Notes under the pieces: generated by a model
Told to the model about the DNA's origin: nothing
The model's database searches: none
The model's input: the letters and a program-made list of their open reading frames with translations, nothing else
Assembly (NCBI GenBank): GCA_038117225.1
Contig: JAYOFM010000070.1
Coordinates: 1 to 20,298 of the forward strand
Direction of reading: 5' to 3'
DNA: 20,298 nucleotides
DNA from: JAYOFM01 sp038117225
Lineage (GTDB): Bacteria; Pseudomonadota; Alphaproteobacteria; Rhodospirillales; Casp-alpha2
Program-made: the position numbers and the translations under genes
In this document: piece by piece, positions 15,736 to 20,298 of the stretch
How the letters are laid out: each line of letters begins with the position of its first letter
Position numbering within the stretch: position 1 is the stretch's first letter

Positions 15736-17451
15736 ATGAACGATACGGAAATCCCCGATCCCGAAGACCCCGCCGCCGGCGACTTCATCCGCGCGGTCAT
15801 CCGTGATGATCTGGCGGCCGGCCGGGCGTCTGAAATCGTCACCCGGTTTCCGCCGGAACCGAACGGCTATCTGCACATCGGTCATGCCAAGTCGATCTGC
15901 CTCAACTTCGGCGTGGCGGAGGAGTTCGGCGGCCATTGCACGCTGCGCTTCGACGACACCAATCCGTCCAGGGAAGAACAGGAATACATTGATTCGATCA
16001 TGGCCGACGTGCGCTGGCTCGGCTTCGACTGGGGCGATCATTTGGCGCACGCGTCGGATTATTTCGAGCAACTTTATGCCTGGGCCGAATATCTGATCGA
16101 GTCCGGCGATGCCTATGTGGATGATCTCTCGGCCGACGAAATCCGGGAACATCGGGGCACGCTGACCGAGCCCGGCCGGCCGAGCCCTTATCGCGACCGG
16201 TCTTCGGCGGAAAGCCTCGATCTGTTCCGCCGCATGCGCGCCGGCGAGTTCGAAAACGGGACGCGCTGCCTGCGCGCCCGGATCGACATGGCGTCGGGCA
16301 ACATCAACATGCGCGACCCGGTGATCTATCGCATCCTGCACGCCAGCCACCCGCGCACCGGCGATGCCTGGTGCCTGTATCCCATGTATGATTTCGCGCA
16401 CGGCCAGTCGGACGCCATCGAGGGCGTCACCCATTCTCTGTGCACCCTGGAATTCGAGGACCATCGACCGCTTTATGACTGGCTGATCGAGCATCTGCCA
16501 GTGCCGGCGCGGCCGCGCCAGTACGAATTTTCGCGTCTTAACCTGAGCCACACGGTGCTGTCCAAGCGGCGCTTGATGCAATTGGTCACCGGCGGTCACG
16601 TGACCGGCTGGGACGATCCCCGCATGCCGACCCTGTCCGGCTTGCGTCGTCGCGGCTTTCCTGCCGAGGCCATTCGCCGGTTCGCCAGCGGCGTCGGCAT
16701 CTCCAAGACCGGCGACGCGGTGGTCGAAATGGCCTATCTGGAACACTGCGTGCGCGACCATTTGAACACCGCGGCGCAACGCCGCATGGCGGTGCTCGAT
16801 CCGCTGAAGGTTGTGATCGAGAACTATCCCGAGGGCGAAACCGATGAGCTGGACGCCGTCAATAATCCCGGCGACGACAGCGCCGGCAGCCGCAAGGTAC
16901 CGTTTTCCCGCGAATTCTGGATCGAGCGCGACGACTTCATGGAAGACCCGCCGAAGAAGTTCTTCCGCCTGTCGCCGGGCCGCGAGGTGCGGCTGCGCTA
17001 CGCCTATCTGATGACCTGTACCGAGGTCATCAAGGACGCCGCCGGCAAGGTCATCGAACTGCGCTGCACCTACGATCCGGAAACCCGGGGCGGCAATGCG
17101 CCCGACGGCCGCAAGGTAAAGGCGACGCTGCACTGGGTGTCGGCCGCGCACGCGCTCGATGCCGAAGTGCGGCTCTACGACCATTTGTTTAACCGCGCCG
17201 ACCCGGGCGCCGATGGCGATTTCCTTGACGACATCAACCCGGACTCGCTGGATATCCGCGCCGGCTGCAAGCTGGAACCGGCGCTGGCGGAAATCGCGCT
17301 GGGCGAGACCGTGCAGTTCGAGCGGCTCGGCTATTTCTGCCTCGATACCACGGCGACGCCCGAACAACCGGTGTTCAACCGCACCCTCGGCCTGCGTGAC
17401 AGCTGGGCCAAGGTGCAGGGCCAGGGGAATACACAGCCCCCGCGCAAATGA
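15736..17451 (+). CDS. glnS: Glutaminyl-tRNA synthetase
   Basis: This class I aminoacyl-tRNA synthetase of about 571 residues is close to the E. coli length. It has the HIGH motif in PEPNGYLHIGHAKS (47-50), FDDTNP, the KMSKS-equivalent VLSKRRL (274-280), and a C-terminal beta-barrel anticodon-binding part. The PEPNGYLHIGHAKSICLNFG form and the VLSKR loop match GlnRS, not bacterial GluRS (which has SPTG-HIG and KLSKR). It charges tRNA-Gln with glutamine. The ATG at 15736 gives a normal N-terminus; a GTG at 15679 in frame would add 19 residues, overlapping the previous gene, but lies too close to its purine tract. It overlaps the next gene by ATGA. Many alphaproteobacteria lack this enzyme and use GatCAB instead. 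Confidence 0.95.
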   Translation: MNDTEIPDPEDPAAGDFIRAVIRDDLAAGRASEIVTRFPPEPNGYLHIGHAKSICLNFGVAEEFGGHCTLRFDDTNPSREEQEYIDSIMADVRWLGFDWGDHLAHASDYFEQLYAWAEYLIESGDAYVDDLSADEIREHRGTLTEPGRPSPYRDRSSAESLDLFRRMRAGEFENGTRCLRARIDMASGNINMRDPVIYRILHASHPRTGDAWCLYPMYDFAHGQSDAIEGVTHSLCTLEFEDHRPLYDWLIEHLPVPARPRQYEFSRLNLSHTVLSKRRLMQLVTGGHVTGWDDPRMPTLSGLRRRGFPAEAIRRFASGVGISKTGDAVVEMAYLEHCVRDHLNTAAQRRMAVLDPLKVVIENYPEGETDELDAVNNPGDDSAGSRKVPFSREFWIERDDFMEDPPKKFFRLSPGREVRLRYAYLMTCTEVIKDAAGKVIELRCTYDPETRGGNAPDGRKVKATLHWVSAAHALDAEVRLYDHLFNRADPGADGDFLDDINPDSLDIRAGCKLEPALAEIALGETVQFERLGYFCLDTTATPEQPVFNRTLGLRDSWAKVQGQGNTQPPRK

Positions 17452-18188
17452 CCCTCGTCTACCAGTCCTACCGCCAGCACGGTATGCCCGATTGGATCGC
17501 CCGCTGCCTGCAAAGCGTGCGCGATTGGGCGGCGGCCGCAGGCTTCGATTACTGTTTTCACGGTGACGAGATATTCGAGCGGGTGCCGGAATGGTATCTC
17601 GCTAAGTGCCGTGACTATCCGCAGATCGCCACCGATCTCGGCCGCTTGATCCTGGCGCGTGAACATCTGGCGGCGGGGGCCGAGTGGGTGATCTGGCTGG
17701 ATGCCGATGTGCTGGTCTTCGACCGCGAGGCCATGGCCGTCGATTTTTCCGCCGGGTATGTGTTCGGCCGCGAGCGATGGGTCGAGGCCGACGGCAAGGG
17801 GGGCTGGCGGGTGCGCCGCAATGTCCACAACGCGATCTGCGCCTTCGTCGCCGACAATCCGATGCTCGACTTCTATATCCACGCGGCGACCAACATCATG
17901 CGTCGGGTCGAGGGGGGCGTGGCGCCGCAGATCGTCGGCACCAAGTTCCTCACCGCGCAGCACAACATGGTTGGCCTGCCGCTGACCGATGCCGTCGCGA
18001 TGGCCAGCCCGCCATTGGTCGCCGATCTGGCGGCGGGCGGCGGACCGGCATTGCGGGCCCTTCGGGCGGAACTTCCGGCGGCCTCGGGGGCGGTCAACCT
18101 TTGCCACTCCCTGGCGCAGCCATCGACCCACCTGACCCGCGCCATGGACGCTCTCGAGGCCCAACCCGATCTGCTGGCGCCGGCCTGA
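17448..18188 (+). CDS. Glycosyltransferase-like protein with DxD motif
   Basis: This 246-residue soluble protein resembles small GT-A-fold transferases. Its N-terminus is MTLVYQSYRQHG, and the segment AEWVIWLDADVLVFDRE carries a DxD motif (Asp85-Ala-Asp87), which in such enzymes holds a divalent metal and the nucleotide-sugar. The segments YPQIATDLGRLILAREHL and AQHNMVGL are also conserved-looking. No membrane segment or signal peptide is seen. The ATG overlaps the glnS stop, so it is expressed with the synthetase although no functional link is obvious. The donor and acceptor sugars are unknown. Confidence is good for a real gene and moderate for the family. Confidence 0.8.
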   Translation: MTLVYQSYRQHGMPDWIARCLQSVRDWAAAAGFDYCFHGDEIFERVPEWYLAKCRDYPQIATDLGRLILAREHLAAGAEWVIWLDADVLVFDREAMAVDFSAGYVFGRERWVEADGKGGWRVRRNVHNAICAFVADNPMLDFYIHAATNIMRRVEGGVAPQIVGTKFLTAQHNMVGLPLTDAVAMASPPLVADLAAGGGPALRALRAELPAASGAVNLCHSLAQPSTHLTRAMDALEAQPDLLAPA

Positions 18189-18270
18189 TCCGCGGGGCCG
18201 GCACACCGGCTCGCGAGATCATTCCAGCATCAGTTGACCGATCGTCCATTGCGCCCCACCATACGGTATT

Positions 18271-19887
18271 ATGAGCGATGACACCCCCAAGCTGGCCGTC
18301 GGTGACGCCGCCGGGCGATCGCTGCCCGCCACGGAAGCGCGACTTCGAGAGGCGCTCGAGATCATGGGCGACGGGTTCGCGCTCTATGACCCCGAAGGAC
18401 GCCTTGAGTTCTGCAACAACAGCTTTCGCCTGATCAACGACTACAGCGAGGCGGACACCCGGCTGGGTATCGCCACCTATGACGGGCTCGGACGGTTGGA
18501 CGAGGTACAATCGACGGATAGCCGCAAACTCATGACATTCGAACAGCGTCTCGCGCAACTCCGCAGGGACGGCGCCAGCGTCGTCATTCAGACCTATGGT
18601 AACCGAATCTACGAGCGTCACCAGTCGGCGACGCCATCCGGCGGCATGATCAGCCTGCTGACCGACATCACGAACCTAAAACGAACGGAGGAAGCGCTTC
18701 GCCAGGCCCTGGAACAGGCAGACCAGGCGAGCCGTGCCAAAACCGAGTTTCTGGCCACCATGAGCCACGAGATTCGTACCCCGATCGCGGGTGTTCTCGG
18801 CTTGGCGGACATCGTCCTCGATGACGACCTCCATGAGGAGACACTTTCCGCCGAACGGCGCGCCAAGGTACTGAGCATCAAGAGCGCGGGGCAGTCTCTG
18901 ATCAGCATCCTCAACGACATCCTCGACCTGTCGAAGATACAGGCCGGCAAGTTTCAGTTGAAACGGGTCGACTTCGATCTCCGTCAGATGATTGCCGAAA
19001 GCCTGGATATCTTCAGTCCACGGGTAGCGGAGACGGGGATCGCATTGGACGCAGATTTCGCGCCCGATTTGCCCACCCTGGTCAACGGAGACCCGACACG
19101 TATCCGTCAGGTACTGGTCAACCTGATCGGCAACGCGGTCAAGTTCACGGAACGGGGCAGCATCACCCTGCGCGTCGGGGTATCGGAACGGGCGGACGAG
19201 CGGCTCGTGATCCGGTTCGAGATCACGGACACGGGAATCGGTATCGCCGCGGACGATCAGCAACGCCTGTTCGAGGACTTCTCGCAGGTCGACGCGTCGA
19301 CGACCCGCAAGTACGAGGGCACGGGCCTGGGGCTCGCCATCTCCAAACGCCTGACGGAATTGATGGACGGCGAGATCGGTGTCGACAGCATCGAGGGCGA
19401 AGGCGCCACGTTCTGGTTCACCGTCGAGGCGGGACGGGTGGAGGCGAGCGGCGCCCAGAAGACTGGGAAGGCGGACGAGGCGACCTATCGGGCGACCCGT
19501 TCAATCCGCATTCTGGTCGCCGAAGACAATGAGCTTAACCAGATGATCATTTGCGCGGTCCTCAATAAGTTCAATCATCACGTCGCCGTCGTGAGCAGCG
19601 GTCAAGCCGCCGTGGAGGCCATCAGGACGGACGATTTCGATCTCGTCCTCATGGATTTTCACATGCCCGGCATGGATGGGCCGGAGGCGGCCCGGATCAT
19701 CCGCGGCGAACCGACGGGAAAGGCCGACACTCCGATCATCGCGATCACCGCTGATGTCCTTGTTGAGCACCGCGCGCTGTGCCTCGACGCCGGCATGAAC
19801 GGCTATATCACCAAGCCGATCGTTCTTTCCGAACTGGTGAGCGCCATCAACGACGCCCTCGGGGAAGAAATTCACATCCTGACCTAA
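18271..19887 (+). CDS. Cytoplasmic hybrid sensor histidine kinase (PAS-HisKA-HATPase-receiver)
   Basis: The protein has 538 residues and no membrane segment. An N-terminal PAS-type sensor (about 20-130, containing MGDGFALYDPEGRLEFCNNSF) is followed by a coiled linker (about 130-157) and the HisKA helix with phospho-acceptor His166 in MSHEIRTP. The HATPase domain has N-box NLIGNAVKF, G1 DTGIGI, the F-box region and G2 GTGLGLAI. A C-terminal receiver (about 410-530) has EDN, phospho-acceptor Asp462 in LMDFHMPGMDG and a conserved Lys in TKPI. All active-site residues look intact. It phosphorylates its own receiver and probably passes phosphate to an HPt protein encoded elsewhere. No Shine-Dalgarno is seen before the ATG. 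The neighbouring PAS gene may work in related signalling. Confidence 0.95.
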   Translation: MSDDTPKLAVGDAAGRSLPATEARLREALEIMGDGFALYDPEGRLEFCNNSFRLINDYSEADTRLGIATYDGLGRLDEVQSTDSRKLMTFEQRLAQLRRDGASVVIQTYGNRIYERHQSATPSGGMISLLTDITNLKRTEEALRQALEQADQASRAKTEFLATMSHEIRTPIAGVLGLADIVLDDDLHEETLSAERRAKVLSIKSAGQSLISILNDILDLSKIQAGKFQLKRVDFDLRQMIAESLDIFSPRVAETGIALDADFAPDLPTLVNGDPTRIRQVLVNLIGNAVKFTERGSITLRVGVSERADERLVIRFEITDTGIGIAADDQQRLFEDFSQVDASTTRKYEGTGLGLAISKRLTELMDGEIGVDSIEGEGATFWFTVEAGRVEASGAQKTGKADEATYRATRSIRILVAEDNELNQMIICAVLNKFNHHVAVVSSGQAAVEAIRTDDFDLVLMDFHMPGMDGPEAARIIRGEPTGKADTPIIAITADVLVEHRALCLDAGMNGYITKPIVLSELVSAINDALGEEIHILT

Positions 19888-19941
19888 TCGCCGGCATCTA
19901 ACAGATGGTGCGCATGCGATTTTCAGTTCCGGGGAGACCTA

Positions 19942-19955
19942 TTGACATAGATCAG
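19942..19955 (+). promoter_or_regulatory. FNR/FixK-type box TTGAC-ATAG-ATCAG
   Basis: The 14-base site matches the FNR/FixK family consensus TTGAY-N4-RTCAA with one mismatch at the last base. Its centre lies 32 bases before a CATGAT hexamer (19978-19983) that fits a -10 at four of six positions. This is the spacing of a class II activated promoter (site near -41.5). The inferred start of transcription is near 19989, giving a leader of about 45 bases before the PAS gene at 20036. Oxygen-responsive control is inferred from the family. Confidence 0.6.
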
Positions 19956-20035
19956 TGTGCAGTCGGCGCGGCTCGCCCATGATCGATCGACGCTGGAGGC
20001 AGCGTGGAATGGGAACCGATAAGAAGGGGGTGAGC

Positions 20036-20298
20036 ATGTCGATCAAATCGGATGCCGTGACCGGTGTTGAACGCTTCTTCGATGACGACGAAATCATTGT
20101 CAGCAAGACCGATCTCAAGGGTACTCTCACGTACGCCAATGAAATTTTCCTGAAGATCGCCGACTACACCGAGGAAGAAGTGCTGGGGCAACCGCACAGC
20201 ATGATCCGCCAGCCGCGGCATTACCGCCGGGCGGCGCGGATGAGCGGGACGACGAGCAGATCGATGCGGCCGTCGCCGATTTTCTCAAGCAGATTGGG
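20036..20298 (+). CDS. PAS-domain protein, 3' end beyond window and possibly disrupted
   Basis: The ATG at 20036 is preceded by AAGGGGG (20024-20030); an in-frame GTG at 20030 is an alternative. The first 58 or so residues, including FDDDEIIVSKTDLKGTLTYANEIF and ADYTEEEVLGQPHSMIR, match the N-terminal half of a PAS sensor of the kind found in chemoreceptors, aerotaxis proteins and diguanylate cyclases. After that the frame continues open to the edge but reads HYRRAARMSGTTSRS, which lacks the expected remainder of a PAS domain (HPDMP then aromatic-rich strands). Another frame over the last 65 bases reads like real protein (DEQIDAAVADFLKQIG). A frameshift, rearrangement or assembly join near 20205 is possible. 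Upstream lies an FNR-type box. Confidence 0.65.
   Translation, partial: MSIKSDAVTGVERFFDDDEIIVSKTDLKGTLTYANEIFLKIADYTEEEVLGQPHSMIRQPRHYRRAARMSGTTSRSMRPSPIFSSRL

Noticed and set aside
15613..17367. 584-codon minus-strand open frame opposite glnS
   Set aside because: Shadow of the GlnRS gene, which has full family motifs on the plus strand; the antisense peptide has no recognisable domains.
18197..18210. GCCGG-CACA-CCGGC hairpin after the glycosyltransferase-like gene, as a terminator
   Set aside because: Only five base pairs and no U-tract; such hairpins are common by chance in GC-rich DNA.

Overview
The window is dense, GC-rich bacterial chromosome with short gaps, many ATGA stop/start overlaps and frequent GTG/TTG starts. 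The protein repertoire (tesA-ybbA-ybbP cluster, CspA-type cold-shock protein, NtrC-type regulator, cytoplasmic hybrid kinase, FNR-like box) suggests an alphaproteobacterium, most likely of the Rhodospirillales type. That placement is inferred from the look of the proteins and not from a database search. No rRNA, tRNA, CRISPR array, insertion sequence or prophage gene was seen.

Left part (1-4198): four co-directional, translationally linked genes. They are the 3' part of an altronate/galactarate dehydratase-family (UxaA/GarD) hydro-lyase, the large and small subunits of an aconitase/isopropylmalate isomerase-type hydro-lyase, and a class I aminotransferase. The small subunit departs from LeuD at both substrate-recognition sites, so this looks like a catabolic module acting on an unidentified hydroxy-acid or amino-acid substrate, not leucine biosynthesis. 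Next come an orphan sigma54-activating response regulator (4284-5681) and a cold-shock protein (5873-6082).

Middle (6107-10039): a periplasmic TesA-like SGNH esterase on the minus strand, divergent from an ABC ATPase (YbbA type) and its large FtsX-family permease (YbbP type), a well-known conserved association. After a gene-poor stretch (10040-10402) lies a decayed gene (10403-12569) for a metallo-beta-lactamase-fold protein with two cyclic-nucleotide-binding-type domains. It carries a poly-A frameshift, an internal TAA, an internal deletion/frameshift and a late TAG.

Right part (12776-20298): an SDR protein lacking the catalytic Ser and Tyr overlaps a HIT-family protein. A D-2-hydroxyacid dehydrogenase lies convergent to them and is divergent from an eight-cysteine Fe-S protein. 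That is followed by glutaminyl-tRNA synthetase overlapping a small DxD glycosyltransferase-like protein, then a soluble PAS hybrid histidine kinase. The window ends in a PAS-domain gene preceded by a good FNR/FixK-type box; its reading frame loses PAS character about 90 bases before the window edge.
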